DNA of 64,000 bases from Watersipora subatra (taxonomy: Eukaryota; Bryozoa; Gymnolaemata; Cheilostomatida; Watersiporidae): assembly GCF_963576615.1 (NCBI RefSeq), contig NC_088714.1:4092001-4156000 (forward strand), in the 5' to 3' direction. How positions within the stretch are numbered: the first letter of the stretch is position 1; each line of letters starts with the position of its first letter. Made by a program: the position numbers and the translations under genes. This document shows positions 20,301 through 34,265 of the stretch, in pieces. Under the pieces are notes generated by a model that saw only the letters and a program-made list of their open reading frames with translations, ran no database searches and had not been told where the DNA came from.

Positions 20301-23260
20301 GAGAGTGTGCGGGCAGGAGAATGCCAGACGCTTACTCCTACTGCACTTTGTTTCTAGTAGTGGTAAAGTAAAAGTTTTACTGGTTTAGTTGCCTGCTCAC
20401 TGTGGGTATTAGAGGGAGTATTCTCTGCTCTATGTCAATCTCTAGGTTTGAGGTATCTAGTCTTTCACTTCACCTACACTCTTCGAGTTTTTGTTGCTCT
20501 TGTGGTGCTTGAATGTCTCTTTTGTTTTTTCTCGCTACATTTCTTAAGGTTTATTCTGGACAAGGTATGAGCTGCTAGGCACTAGCTCTAATATTTGTGC
20601 TGGTCTCCATTTGATTGCCCTGTCATTAGCCTTTCGTAATAACACTGTTTGTCCCTGATGCACTTGTTTATCTATCTGATATTTTTATCGTAGGCTTCAG
20701 TCGTCCTTTGCAACACTTACATGCTGCGTTTAAGTTGTCTAAATCATGACTTTTATTGCTTCTGGTAGTTGTAGTACTGTAGTTTGCAATCTTCCAGAGT
20801 GCATTTCTGTCTTTGTAGGAGCTGCCTCGCCACTTTAATATCGCCATGGGTTTTCAGCTGTTTTGATTATATTCGTCACTAACTTCACAGCCGATTCTGA
20901 TTTTCCATGGTTTTGTGTATAGTAGGGCATTGGTGTGATGTTTTAAAGCCTCAAGTCCGATGCAAACTCTGATTTTCAAGCTCACATAATATCCCGCCTT
21001 GTCACTATGTAAAACCATTGGCATGCCATATCTCGCAAAGATCTCTACAAGCACCAAGTATAGTGCTGGCTGCATCATCCCTCAGTTTGATATCGTACAT
21101 TGTAGTGCATGACTAGTGTTTCTACTTTGGTGAGCTACTAGGTTGATGCCTCATGCGCCATCCTAAGTTTCTTTCTGTTAGCTGGCTTGTTGAGCTGACA
21201 TGCTTGATGAATCTCAACAAATTCTTGTGAAGCTCCCATTATTCTCAGCCAGTAGACGATGTCTCTAGCTCTAAGAATTATGCTATTTAAACTCTGGTAT
21301 GCTCCATGGAGGATTTGTACTGATTTCTCATCATATTTGTTGGTATTTTGTGTCGCTGAGCTTTAAAAATGAGTTCGTTTTGTTCATTGATTTAACCTCT
21401 AAACATCCAAAAGTCTTTAACCGCTCTATGACACTTGTTACTTTTGGTCGGCTTACCATCTGTCAGCAATTTTTTTCAGTAGGCAGTATCATAATTCACT
21501 CAATTTGTTCTTATTCTCAGAAATTTTCCATCTGAGATATCGGTAAATTTCTCTGATTCATTATCATAAACGTCGGCAAGGAATATTTCAATCTTTAACT
21601 TCTTTTGATCAGCAGTTGAGCTGATTGCCTCTGCAAGAGACCTTGATAACTTATCTGCTTCTATCCGCTGTTTTGCTGACTGTATTTTAGGCCAAATTCA
21701 TATCCCTGTAGGGATAACAGCATTTTTTGTAGTTTGAGCAGAGATTTCTCCATGTCCTTGAATATGCATTCCAGCAGTCTGTGGTCTGAGAATCTCGTTT
21801 TTTGCTGTTTATCTATAGGCTGAATTTGTTGAGCGCAATTATTACTTCTAAGCATTCAAGCTTCAAAGAATAATATTTCTCTTTGGTCTGTGTAAGTGCT
21901 CTGGATGCAAACCTTATTGCTTTACCTTCTTGAGTTAGCACTGCTCATAGGCCTTCAGTTCTTGCATCACATTCAATGACAGCAGGCCTGTTTAAGTCAT
22001 ACTATTGTAGAAGAGTTTCATCACTGATGGTGCGCTTCAGACTATGGAAAGCTTTTCTCTTTTTACCAAATTGAAATTTTGATTTTCTTTTGGCTTTTTA
22101 CCAACCTTTTTCAGCTTTTCGATTGGCAATGAAAGATGGTGTATGAATTCAGAGAGGCATTGGCCTGGTGCAATGAATCTCTTGACTTCTGTTAGGCCAG
22201 TTCTCGCGAGCATGTCCTTCAGGCCCTGAACTTTATCTGAGTCTGGTTTGATACCATCTTTTGTCTCATGCACTCGATATTAGCTAGATTATTTTTTAGA
22301 AGTCCTTTGAAGGGGGCATCATGCGTTGATGCTCTCTTACAATTCTGGGACACATCTATACTGCATCAGCAGTGTCATTTATTTGTATTATACCTGTATT
22401 TAAGCCTACATTGGTTCATTTGACTGAGTATGGGCGGCTGTCAGTTTTGAGAATTTTAAATCCAATTCTTCTGACATTTTTCCAAATTAGGCGAGTGTTT
22501 TTCCACAGCGAAGCATCAGCATTTCATCATATTGCGCCACTATTTTTTTCGTCAAAGCTTCTCATAGTTGTTATATGTCGTCGCACATCAAACCACAGTA
22601 GTGCGTAGTTGATAGTTAATTTTGTATTGTCCGTGAGTCGGCAATATTAACAACCTCTACTCGACTTTGCTCACCATCAGTCGCTCAATTGAAAGTAGTT
22701 CCTTGGACCCTCAGTTATTGTCTGGTCTACTAGAGGCCAGTTGGACATCAGATTTTGCCTCATCTGCGTCCTTCTGCTTGCAGGCTTTCTTACAGTGATT
22801 TTTTTGACAATATCCGTAGATGGCTTCATAAGCTAGACAGTTAGACTCTCCTTATCCGTGTCTTTTAGCACAAAAATCAAGGATATTTTGCATTAAAATC
22901 AGCTTTTGTAAGTTTTTTGCTTGGCGAATGTTCCTTGTGTTCGTCACCAACTCATGATGTCCACTGTCTCTGAAACTGATGCGCCTCCTAACCCCTTTAT
23001 GTGTGATGCTGCTATAGCATTCTCTCTTATCATTTTGATAATTAAATCAAGTATAAGGGCCCTTGATATGCTTTTAGCAGCAATTCATCTTTTAGTTTCA
23101 TGTCATGTGGTTCTTGTATCAATACATGACAGGTTAAATCATTGGTGAGAGCATAAAATCTCCATAATCTTGCTTGGGTTCTAAGCTTAATTTCAATCTT
23201 CTCAATAGGGCTTCCATTCTGCCTCACACTAAAAAATCTAAGGTCTAAAATCTATGTAAA
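20300..23260 (-). mobile_element. Ty3/Gypsy LTR retrotransposon fossil
   Basis: Minus-strand order is that of a Metaviridae element: gag-like piece near 23.2-23.0 kb, a CCHC-like stretch near 22.8 kb, the end of reverse transcriptase near 22.3-22.0 kb, RNase H near 21.9-21.6 kb and integrase near 21.1-20.85 kb (RYGMPMVLHSD). It is heavily broken (ten or more breaks), internally shortened, and no LTRs are recognisable. It is old, clearly older than the BEL/Pao copy next to it. Limits are approximate. Confidence 0.75.
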
Positions 23261-25220
23261 GGTCTCATCTTGTAGCTCATAAAGTCATTGAATGCCTGCA
23301 CTATTTATCATAATCTACATGGTCTGTACCTCCTAAGCCAAAAGTTTCATATATATCCTTCCTTCTGGGTCATACGAATGCCAATTTGAAAAGGACTTAG
23401 TGCAGAGTGTAAACATTTACTGTAATCACAACGATGGCTTTGGTCAAACTCACTGATGACTGACATAGTATTCCCTTGTCGGCAACAACATTAATAGTCC
23501 AAGAAACATATATGCAACGGTGTGCCCAGTGTGAGGGTGAATTTTTGAATGCTTCTTTGTAGAAAAGGGTGTCTTTGCTTTAACCATTTTTTAAATCTAC
23601 TTCTTGTATTTACTCGAAGTCACGCGTCAGAACCTATATTCACCATTTGACATCTTTACTGACACAAAATGACAAAAAATGACACAAAAAGCTTCTTCAA
23701 TGTGGCTCATTTCAAAAACTACTTAAAACCTACATAAATACTCATAATTGAAAACCTATACATAGGCGATGCCGCTCAGCATGATGCGTTCTCCATAAAT
23801 GACCTTCAGTTAATGCCCGATCCTTTTTCTCAAGTGTTTAATTATACTGAACTTGAAAATGTATGAATGAATTTACAGATCCTGAGTAAGCTCACCAATA
23901 CTAAAGCTAAACCAATACTTTGGCAACCTTTGACAAACTTGTCAGATGTGTCTGCCACAACCACTATGTTGGTGTCAAATTCTCACTTTGAGTCTATGAA
24001 GCCTGTATTGCTGTACACCTTTCAAAGAAATAACCGGCCTTTGAGTTTCACAATAGGAACGTCAGATTCATTCTAGGATAAACCTAAAATGATAAGATGA
24101 TTAATGAAAGGATTTTCAAGCAGACTGGCTCTTGGCTTCTTGCTTTGCCGCTCAGGTTTATTTGACTTGGTTAGCCAAGCTCTGTGAGCTGCATGCTTGC
24201 TAAAATAGTTTTGCAGGTGATCTTACTTGATATGCTGAAATGTAGAAATCGGGCAACAGGCAGACCACACCTTTACTCTAATGACGTCCTCTAATGAGGT
24301 CTGAAAGACTTTGCCATTGATCCTGAGGCCTGGACATGCATATCCAAAGATGGAATCTTCTATAAAAAATAAATTTTATGTAGGGTACAAAACTGATGCA
24401 AAAAAACCCTCAAGAATTTTGGCTGAGACGACTGGCTGAGTATATCTACTCAGTGATAAAAATGAAGTAAGCCATGCACTGTAATTTACAGCAGGCACAT
24501 GCCAAACCTGCAACAGCAGGCACATGCTAAACCTGCAACAGCAGGCACATGTTACACCTGGAAATTATGACAAAACTAACATACGCTAAACTTTTTGTAT
24601 ACAGTAGTTATCTAGTTCACATACTTCCTTATGTGTGTAGCCAAAGTCTTAAAATTATACCACACAGTTGCCACTCAGAATAGCTCGTAATAGCGTACTA
24701 TTTGTTTTCCACTTGATTCTCTAGTGATTGACGTATTCTTGCTGGTGCTCTGCTGTTCTGGTCTCAAAAATTGCAAGGAACCAACTGAAATTGACTACTG
24801 GAATCAATGCCAAAAAATTTGATGCCTAATTCATTTCCAAAACATTCAAGAACTTTCACTTTTCAACTGCACTATTTTATTTCCTTAACTGTGTAAAAAG
24901 TAAGATGATTGTTGGTGAATGGGTGCAGCAATTTTTACTATAAAGAAAGTGGTGCTATAACAAAGAGCTAGTATAGCATTATTTTTGTTACTGTACTAGT
25001 TATGCTTTGGCGTATTTTTGATAAAATTTATTATTTAGTATCTGAGACGACAAACACTTGCTATGGGCCTACCCTTTATTAGTTGAGGTACAAAACGCTG
25101 TTCTACCCTTTCACTAGAATTTCAATAGTAGACTAATAACAAGATCGCAATTGGGAAATCTTTTTTTGTGTTCTTTAATCATTTAAGAAATAGTCTGATA
25201 TGAGACATAATTCCACCTAT
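23261..25220. other. Spacer between two retroelement fossils
   Basis: No host gene recognised. It could include unrecognisable ends of either neighbouring element; I found no stretch resembling the candidate LTR at 31.5-32.1 kb. Confidence 0.4.
24490..24560. repeat. 25-bp tandem repeat, about 2.8 copies
   Basis: Unit around GCAGGCACATGCTAAACCTG. Confidence 0.75.
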
Positions 25221-25229
25221 CTACACATA

Positions 25230-28200
25230 TAAACCTCAATGTTTGCCGTTGGTCCGTTAGTATGTTTGTTGGTCTCTTCAGTTTATTTTTGGGCGTTTGC
25301 AAGGTCGCATGCCTCATATAGCCATCACTGTTGGTTTGTGCTTCAGTTACTCTCCCTATTTGCTAGTTGCATCGAGGTAGCTCATTGTCCATAACTATTA
25401 CCACATCTCCAAGCTTGAGGTTGATTTTGGCATTTTTCCACTTTTGTCTTTTCTGTAAATTCTGAAGATACTCCAATTTTTACCTAGACCAGAATTGCTC
25501 AGTCAGATACTGCACCCGCCTCCATCGCTTGAGGCTGTAAATGTCTGGTGGAGTAAAGGAGCCTGGTGGTGGTAAGGGATTTTTATTTTTCATTGTCTAC
25601 AAGTTGTTGGGAGTCAATGGGATTGGTTCAAAATTTTGATCTGAGTGGAGTGTAGTGGTAGTAAGAGGTCTTGAATTTACTATATATATGCACTCGTATA
25701 GTCGTGTACAAAGACTGGACGTGTCAATCCGACTAGTGTTGGATTCTATAAGCAAACCTTTAAGAACATTCCTGACAGTGCGAATCATACGCTCCTATGT
25801 TCCTCCCATGTAGTTTGCGGTTGGAGTACTGAAGCTGAAAGAGCACTGCTTAGTGCTCAGGTACTCCTTGATTCGAGGTCCAGATAGCTCTTTTGCCAAT
25901 TTTTCAAACTCGTTGCTGGCTCTAATGAAGTTAGTTCCATTGTCGGAGTATAAGACCGAAACAGGGCCACGTATTGCCAAAAAACTGTGTAATGAGTTGA
26001 TATAGCAATCAGGGGTCATGTCCTCTAACACTTCGAGGTGTACTGCTCTGCTTGCCATACAAGTAAACAGCAAACCATATCGCTTGCTTTTGTTACGATT
26101 ATCCTTAACTTTGAATGCACCAAACACGTCGACTCCAGTGTGCGTACATGGCGCCTCTGGTTCTGTTCGACATTGGGGTAAGTTGGCTATTTTCTGACCA
26201 ACTGGATTTCCTCGCAGTTTAGTGCACTTGATGCAGTGGTGAATCATGGTTGCTTACGTTTTTCTTTTTCTACCCACCAGGTATACTCCTGCCGCACAGA
26301 GAGCATTACTGTCGTGGCACGTCCTTGATGAGCAGCTTCTACATGTTTGAAATAGGAAAAGGCTTTTGTGACTTGAGATTTCCTTGGCAGAATGGCAGGA
26401 TGCCAGACTTCATAACATGCAAGAGAGTCTCTCAGGCAACCACCTACTCTAATGACTCCACACTCATCTAAAAATGGGTCTAAACTGGACAATGTCGTTG
26501 ATTTTGGAAGCTTGGCTTTCCCTGTGAGGAGCAGCAGCTCGTTTGCGAGATAGTGCTGTTGTACCACCTTGAGTATCGTATTGAAAACTAGTTTGCCCTC
26601 TGGGGAACTATCTGTTAACTTGGTTTTTGATAGGCAGTGATGAATATGGCAACATCGCTGACAATTCTGGTAATCTTGATCCAGGAACTCCATTTTTCGA
26701 GATTGTTAACTAGTCTTCTCCAATATTCTTGGGGTTGTAGTATGGATGAAAACATTCTTGATCTCGAGATTCTCATTATTTAGTGTGTATATTGTGGGTT
26801 GCGGGGGTAGGTCTGAAGTCTGGCTGATTAAGAAAACTTGGCCCATTCAACCAAGAACTTGTAATATTTTGAATTTTTTCTCTACGTGATGCCAAATCTG
26901 CAGGGGTTTCTTCTGTGCAGACATACCTCCAGTCAGTGATATCAGTCGAGTCTCTGATCTTCTCGACTCGGTTACACACAAAGACGTGAAATCCTTTTGA
27001 ATCATTGTTGATGTAATCGAGTACGGTTTTGAAGTAGGTCCAGAAATAGTGTGTGAGATTTCGGTAGTCGAGCTCTGTTTTGATTAAGTCTGCAACCTTG
27101 ACCGCTAGTGTGGCTGCCTGTAGCTCCAGACATGGGATCGTTACAGCTCTTTTGGGTGCTACTCTTGATTTACCCATTATTAGGGACACAGCGACCTTGT
27201 CAGTGGTACTGTCTAATAGACGTAGGTAACTACAGACACTGTATGCTACGGTGGAAGCATCGCTAAATGTGTGAAGTTCTGCTCTATAGTTATTGGTAAA
27301 TTTTGGAGTTAAGTAACATTGCCTGGACCTTGAAAGAAATAAGGTCATTAGCGCTTTCCTTCCAGCTGATCCAGCCAGTCATTTGGTAGTCAGTGGTTCA
27401 TCCCACCCAACTCTGTCGTGACAAAGGGATTGAAGTAGTAGTTTTCTTTTCAAGGTGATTGGAGTGAGAAATCCAAGTGGATCGAACGCCGAAGCGATAG
27501 TGGAGAGTATACCACGTCTGGTGCAAGACTTTATGTCGGCCTTTAAAAATTCAAACACATCTTGTGTGATATCCCAGCATAGTCCAAGGGCTCTCTCCGT
27601 ACTCAAATCTGGCGTGATTACCTTGTTTGTTGGGTTTTCATATCCCAGACTTTTAGATACTGCATCATTATTTGACAGAAACTTATGGAGAACCAGGTTG
27701 CCCCGTGCCATCATTTTCTTGGTCTCTGACATGGGACTCACTGCATCCTCAGCTGTGGGAACACTGACCAAGCCGTCATCAACCTAGAAATTTTGCTGAA
27801 TAAATTTTGCAGCTTGGGAGAAATTCTTTTTGTTATCCTCTGCCAGCTTTGTCAAGCCAAAAATTGCACAGCTTGGAGACGATACAACACCAAAGGGATA
27901 AACATTTATTTGATAGTCCATAATATCCGCTGAGTTATGCTTATACCATTGGAAACAAAGGTATTTTCTGTCTGGTTGGTCTACTCAAAACTGATGAAAC
28001 ATCCTTTTGATGTCACACGTGACTGCAACTTTGTCTTCCCGAAACCAACACAGCAGACCTGTCAGACTATTGTTGAGATCAGGACCTTGCAGAAGCAGTT
28101 GGTTCAAGGAATAGCCGCGGAATGTTGCACTATAGTCAAATACCACTCCGAGTTTTAACGGATGAGTGACACCGTGATGGGGAATGTACCATTCAGGCTC

Positions 28201-31200
28201 ATTCAAATCTTGAACTGGCTCTGCTTTTTCGTTTGAGATAATATCTTGGATGAACTCAAAGTACTTGCTCTTTAATGCAGGATTTTTGTTGAGCCGTAAG
28301 TTTAGTCCTTTGAATCTCCTTAGGGTGTAATTGTGGTTGTTTGGTTGTGTTTTGAATGGGAGTGGCATGGTGTAAAGGCTGTCTATCTGTTTTATGGAGG
28401 TTTCCATCTTTTTTAAGAACAGGAAATCATGCTGAGACATACGAGGGGTACCATGGATCACAGAGAGATCATCCTCTAAGCAAGCTATTACCTCATCCTT
28501 GGTGAGCTCTTATGTTCCGATTCGGTGAATATAATAGCTAGCATCAGAAGCCAGTTGATCGCCAATGATTGACCAGCCCAGCTGCGTCTTGACTGCACAG
28601 GGTAGCGCGAAGTTAGATTTGTTCCAAATGGTGGTGAGGGGGAGAGATGCGGCTGAGCAGTTGTAGCCTATTATGAGTCCTATTTCATAATCTTGCAGTG
28701 GTGTGAGGTACCTCTTAATGTGCCTGAGGTGTTCCCATTGACCTGCTGTTTGTGGTGTAGGAATGTGACATCTGTCTGCTAGATTTGAGCTTTGTGAGTA
28801 TGCCTTTGGTATAGCGATGACAACAGATTTGCAAGAATTAAATGCTCGGACTCGCAAGTTTAAAATTTCATTGTACCATTGTACTTGTCTGCGTGTGGTG
28901 ACTGTAGATATCTTCAGCTGTTTTCTTGTTTTATGGGTAGCAAGAGTGTCCCAAATGTCATCAAGGATGATTGAGGTGTTCACCATTGTGTCCAAGAGCG
29001 CAAATGTAAGTATTTCCTTGTTTGGGTCCTCGGCTGAAGACAAATATACAGGAACAATCATAGTAGTAAGTGAGATGGTCCTTTTCTGTGGTATGCTGCC
29101 AATATCCGTTAATTTGGGGTCATGTATTTCTGAATTTACTGTATTTGATTCGCATTGAGTGGTATTGACCTGGGCAGATGGCGGTTTTAGTTTGGGCTTG
29201 TCATTGGCGTTTGCTGGTTTTGACCTTCTGTATTTATGTGTACAGGTTGAGTGCCTTTCACTACAGACCTTTTGTTGGCAGATGACTATTTCAAGGCACT
29301 CAGCCATGATATGCCCTGGTTTCAAACAATTGAAACAGACTTTTTCTGCTGAAAAAGGTTTGTTGTTCATCATTTAAGAGTTTAGACAGCTTTCTGCAAA
29401 CCGTAGTGTCATGTGAACCACGAAGATTGCAGAAAAGGCAGTACAACACAGGACTTTCATCATGAGTGTTAGTGAGACTTACCTCATCCACATCTGTGAC
29501 ATGAGCAAGGAAGTTGTGGGATTTCTCTGGTTTGGTAGTCTGAGATCTCGAGTTGCTCTTCCTGTCTATTAGGGCATCAAATGAGGTAGTCTTATCACAG
29601 GCAAGGACAGCCTCTTTCATAACGAAGTCTGCATATTCAGAGAAAACTGTGTTTCGCTTTTCTTCAATTTTGCGAAATCCGGCTTTGCGGCTTCATCTAT
29701 TGACTAGGTGACTGGGGAGACAAATCACAAAGTTTCTTAATTCTCGCGGATCATTGAGACGTTCTAATTCATTAATCTTTGACATGGCTAGCTTTGATTG
29801 TTTGAGAAAATCAGAATATTCTCTAAGGTTGTCGGGATTTGGGCACTGATTTTTGGCTAAGAGTCTAGTCGGTTCCTGAAAGCATCAGCAATTTCAAAAA
29901 GATCGCCGTATCGTTCGTCCACTGTTTTTCTGGTCTCTGTATATGCTTCAGCAGTACTGAACATGATGTATCCTTGTACACATTTTAGTACTTTACTGCT
30001 GACATAGGTTTGCAGATGAGACAGCTTCTGTGCTAGGGAAAGGTCTTTTTCTTCAATTAGCAAGTCAAAGGCCGATTTCCACTGAGGGTACTCAAGGGGG
30101 TTTCCAGAGAAAATGGTTGGCTTTGCTGGAAGTAGACTGTTTATATCTACAGATCTTTTTATTAGCAACAAGACACTATTGACCTTAGAATTGGCTTGCA
30201 TACTTGTTTGTTGTAGATCAACTAAGTGAAGTTGCTCAGGAGGTATACTTAGTCGATGTTGTACTGTACGGATTTCTTCCTTCATACGGAGAATTTTTAG
30301 CTGATGATCCAAAGAGCTCAACTCCTCAGATTCAGATAATGCTGCTAAAGCCTGTGCGATGGGTAAGCTGGCAGCAGCGATGGATGAGCCAGTGTGGTGT
30401 ATGTTAGGCTGTAAGGAATTGGTGATACTACTCACATGAGATGGGCAAGTATCTGGTTGTCTAGTCTGAGTGTGGTACCGGTTACACACTGGAATATGAG
30501 TGTGTCCTGGTGTTCTCAATGATAAATTACAAGCTTCTACAAGTGACATTGCTTGCTGGTCTAAACCCATTTGGCTGCCTTCAGTTTGATTCACAGACCT
30601 TTGCTCGAACAGTGGTGAAGTTGTCTGTTTCTGATTTCTTGCAGAAAAACTTGCATGCGACAAGTAAAAATGAGGCCGACTAGCTTCTTGAGTCATCGTA
30701 TCTATTTGATATGATTTGATGGACTCTGTTTCTTCCAGTTTTTTTGCGACTGATGACAGAGAAGAAGCATCGAAGTTGAATACGGCTGGACTGCTTCGTA
30801 GAACATTGGAGTTACGCTAGATTGATTGTTTGCCAGGGATAAAGCTGCTTGTGACTAAAAAATGGTCGGAGACATTAGGGATGCATGAGAATTAATGAAA
30901 TCTAGAAATGGGGTAGCTGGCTGACTGAATCTTAGAGACACTGAGGCAGTGTTTCCTGTCGTGCTCAACGGTAGACTAGCCTGTGAAAGGTCCACCTGAA
31001 AAGACACAGGTTTGCTGATTTCGTTGCAGGTCTGTTGATTGTCAGAGTTTGTGGCTTCATGTCGACTTGTCATTATATGGTGAGAAGGTAACTCCTGGGA
31101 AGCTTGGTTCATTGTAAGATAGCTTTCCTTCTGTCCACTGTCGTAATGAGATGGATGTGATTGAGGTGAAAAAGCAAATCTTTGAGCGTAAAAATTCTGA

Positions 31201-32111
31201 AGCCTCGTTACTAATGTTGCCTTCTCGCCCGTAAAGTTCAATCTGTTTTGCTGAAGATCAGTTTTAAAATTCACTACACTCCAGTTTAAAATACTGTCTA
31301 TAAAGAGTTTTTCCAATGTTGTAAACCAAGCTAGTTTACCTGATTTGGGTATAGTATATGTTCTGTGTGTTTGAGTTAGCTACTCGAGAAGGAATGCATT
31401 CTCCTGGCTAGCTGAGTAGAGTTTTAGCATATGCTTGGGTTGACGTAACATCAATAGGCAACTCTACTCAGCATCAGATAGTGTTTGTGTGACTGGCCTG
31501 GATATGCCGTCCAAGCGCACAATGTTGCCGATTGTCCTGCTCTCCATTGATGTTCACAGATAGAGTTTTACTGTTACGTCTTGTATGGATTTGCCAAGTG
31601 AGTATGACTGATGCTTGGAATGAGTGTGTATACGTTTATTTCGTTGACCGTAAAACGACGAAGAAAATGTCCATAATGAGTGCAGCTATATAGTATGTAC
31701 ATAAAACAAAACAAAGTGAATGTATGAACAAACCAAATGAAGCCTCTGTACCTCTAATTATCTGTCCATACAGATGAGCACATATATCATTACTAACAGC
31801 GTAGTGTGAGTGAGAACGAGTGCTTCTGTGCTGAAGTTCTTCTTTGTCCTGTTCCCAACTGTGGCAAGGTGTGCTTTTATATGGCAGGCAAAGGTTAATT
31901 CTTAGCTTGTGTTGTAAACTATGAGTTGCCTAACGAACAGCAAGATAATTATGCACAGCCAGTTTATGAGCAGATTACGGAAAGCCTGCAAATAGCGAAA
32001 TAATAGTTCCTGATGACCTCCATTACAGGTGTATATGCAGAAAAACATGCACAATGGCGTTGTGTGACGCGTAATGTCACACGAGCTGGCTTCACGGCTC
32101 ATAGTTAAACA
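25230..32111 (-). mobile_element. BEL/Pao LTR retrotransposon fossil
   Basis: All internal parts occur in order on the minus strand: a gag region (about 31.3-29.3 kb) with a SAP-like N-terminus and a CCHC knuckle (CFNCLKPGHIMAEC), a protease-like region near 29.0 kb, reverse transcriptase (about 28.5-27.4 kb), RNase H (about 27.3-26.8 kb), and integrase with an HHCC-type zinc region and a BEL/Pao-type core (ASRAVHLEV, SDNGTNF; about 26.7-25.3 kb). The integrase C-terminal module GDVVIVMD follows. The copy is broken, with about ten breaks, but domains are well conserved, so it is much younger than the Gypsy copy. Only one candidate LTR is seen. Confidence 0.9.
31540..32111 (-). mobile_element. 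Candidate 5' LTR of the BEL/Pao element
   Basis: Upstream of gag on the minus strand. It begins TGTTTAACTATGAGCCG and contains a TATA-like CCATATAAAAG near 31.87 kb and an AATAAA near 31.64 kb, the promoter and polyadenylation layout of an LTR. The 3' partner is not found at the other end of the element, so limits and identity are inferred. Confidence 0.4.
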
Positions 32112-33377
32112 GCTCTTATTATAGTAAGTTTAGCAATATAAATAAGCCTAAGTTACTAGCTTAAGTTACTCATATTAGCCAATCTGCTAATTTTACCATT
32201 GGCTCAGTCAACATAGACAATGACAATTACATTACCTGCCAGTGTTTATAATCTGTTTGTATTACCCATACAAAACCAGGCATTCATCAATTTGTTTCAC
32301 ATACATTTGTAATTAAGTTCACCATATGTGAAAATGTGAAAGGATCTTCAAGGATCTTTTCTGGTCAAACTGTTAAATTGAAATCAAGCAAAACTCAGAA
32401 AAAGCTCAGAAAAGCTAGGTTTATTGCTTCATAGGGTTTAGTTTCAATTCCGAGAAATTTATTTTGTCAACCAACAAAACAAACGATCACCATATGATCT
32501 AAAATATGATCACATTGGTCTACAGTGTGAATACTATTTTAGAGAGCAAAGGTTTAAATTATGCAGGTTGAATAGGTCAGATAAGTGTAGGTTGGATAGT
32601 TCATATGGAAACTTAATACAAATTACATGCAATGTTTTGAGTGACTGAAAGATATTTACTTTGGTACACGATATGTAACCAAGAGTTTTCTTTTCTTAGT
32701 CTGGCCACTACTTACATCCGATGCTTCAGAGAATAGCAGCTATAAGCTTTACAATTACTGCTTGCTAGACACACATGTGTGCCAGGGTGCTGCAAATTGT
32801 TTAGGGAGATAAAAGATAGAAGCAGACAAATATTTTAAATAAAATTTTACTGCTAGGCTTAGTGAATTGGTCTAAATTAATAGGCTATCAGGGTCTGGAA
32901 TCTAATACAACAGGCTTAAGCAGTCTCAATTTGATTAGAAATGTGAGTATGCATGCCATGCTGTACCTAGTTATGGCCTAGCAACCAATCAATGGTAAAG
33001 ACGTCATGTAATTACATCTAATGTTTACTTTGAATAGAACCGTTGCTTGCATTTTGAGTTGGCGCAAGTTGGAGCTGTGAGAAAAGTTTTGCTAGTGCAG
33101 TTGTCAGGCACTAAAAAAAATTTGATGGTGTAGACTTGAAGCCTCAGGGAACATCAGGCAGGGATTCTTCAAAATATCCTGAAAGAGCGTCACTCTATCT
33201 TAAGTTCTTCTTTATTAGTGATTCCATTTCTTTTATCGCCTGTTTGCAATGCTCACCTTTTACAAAACTTTGTTCAATGATGACTGTCTTATCTTCTACT
33301 TTTCAATGTTTTGTTTTGCTTCCAACTAGTAAATGAGTAAACAGTTACTTTACTTAAATAACAACAGAAATGTGCAT
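32112..33377. other. Gene-free spacer
   Basis: About 1.27 kb with no coding, RNA or repeat structure that I can recognise. Confidence 0.5.
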
Positions 33378-34265
33378 TTCTTCTCATACGCTGTGCTGGT
33401 CTACTTCTCATACGCTGTGCTGGTCTACTTCTCATACGCTGTGCTGGTCTACTTCTCATACGCTGTGCTGGTCTACTTCTCATACGCTGTGCTGGTCTAC
33501 TTCTCATACGCTGTGCTGGTCTACTTCTCATACGCTGTGCTGGTCTACTTCTCATACGCTGTGCTGGTCTACTTCTCATACGCTGTGCTGGTCTACTTCT
33601 CATACGCTGTGCTGGTCTACTTCTCATACGCTGTGCTGGTCTACTTCTCATACGCTGTGCTGGTCTACTTCTCATACGCTGTGCTGGTCTACTTCTCATA
33701 CGCTGTGCTGGTCTACTTCTCGTACGCTGTGCTGGTCTACTTCTCGTACGCTGTGCTGGTCTACCTCTCGTACGCTGTGCTGGTCTACTTCTCATACGCT
33801 GTGCTGGTCTACTTCTCATACGCTGTGCTGGTCTACTTCTCATACGCTGTGCTGGTCTACTTCTCATACGCTGTGCTGGTCTACTTCTCATACGCTGTGC
33901 TGGTCTACTTCTCATACGCTGTGCTGGTCTACTTCTCATACGCTGTGCTGGTCTACTTCTCATACGCTGTGCTGGTCTACTTCTCATACGCTGTGCTGGT
34001 CTACTTCTCATACGCTGTGCTGGTCTACTTCTCATACGCTGTGCTGGTCTACTTCTCATACGCTGTGCTGGTCTACTTCTCATACGCTGTGCTGGTCTAC
34101 TTCTCATACGCTGTGCTGGTCTACTTCTCATACGCTGTGCTGGTCTACTTCTCATACGCTGTGCTGGTCTACTTCTCATACGCTGTGCTGGTCTACTTCT
34201 CATACGCTGTGCTGGTCTACTTCTCATACGCTGTGCTGGTCTACTTCTCATACGCTGGTCTACTT
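33378..34265. repeat. 24-bp minisatellite, about 37 near-identical units
   Basis: Unit TACTTCTCATACGCTGTGCT + GGTC. Nearly all units are identical; three consecutive units near 33.72-33.78 kb share CTCGTACG instead of CTCATACG, and one of them carries a further change. The last unit has a 5-bp loss. Long open frames on both strands arise because 24 is a multiple of three; I do not treat them as genes. Confidence 0.97.

Noticed and set aside
23860-24080. Open frame of 69 codons on plus
   Set aside because: No similarity to anything recognised; may be antisense to undetected retroelement sequence.
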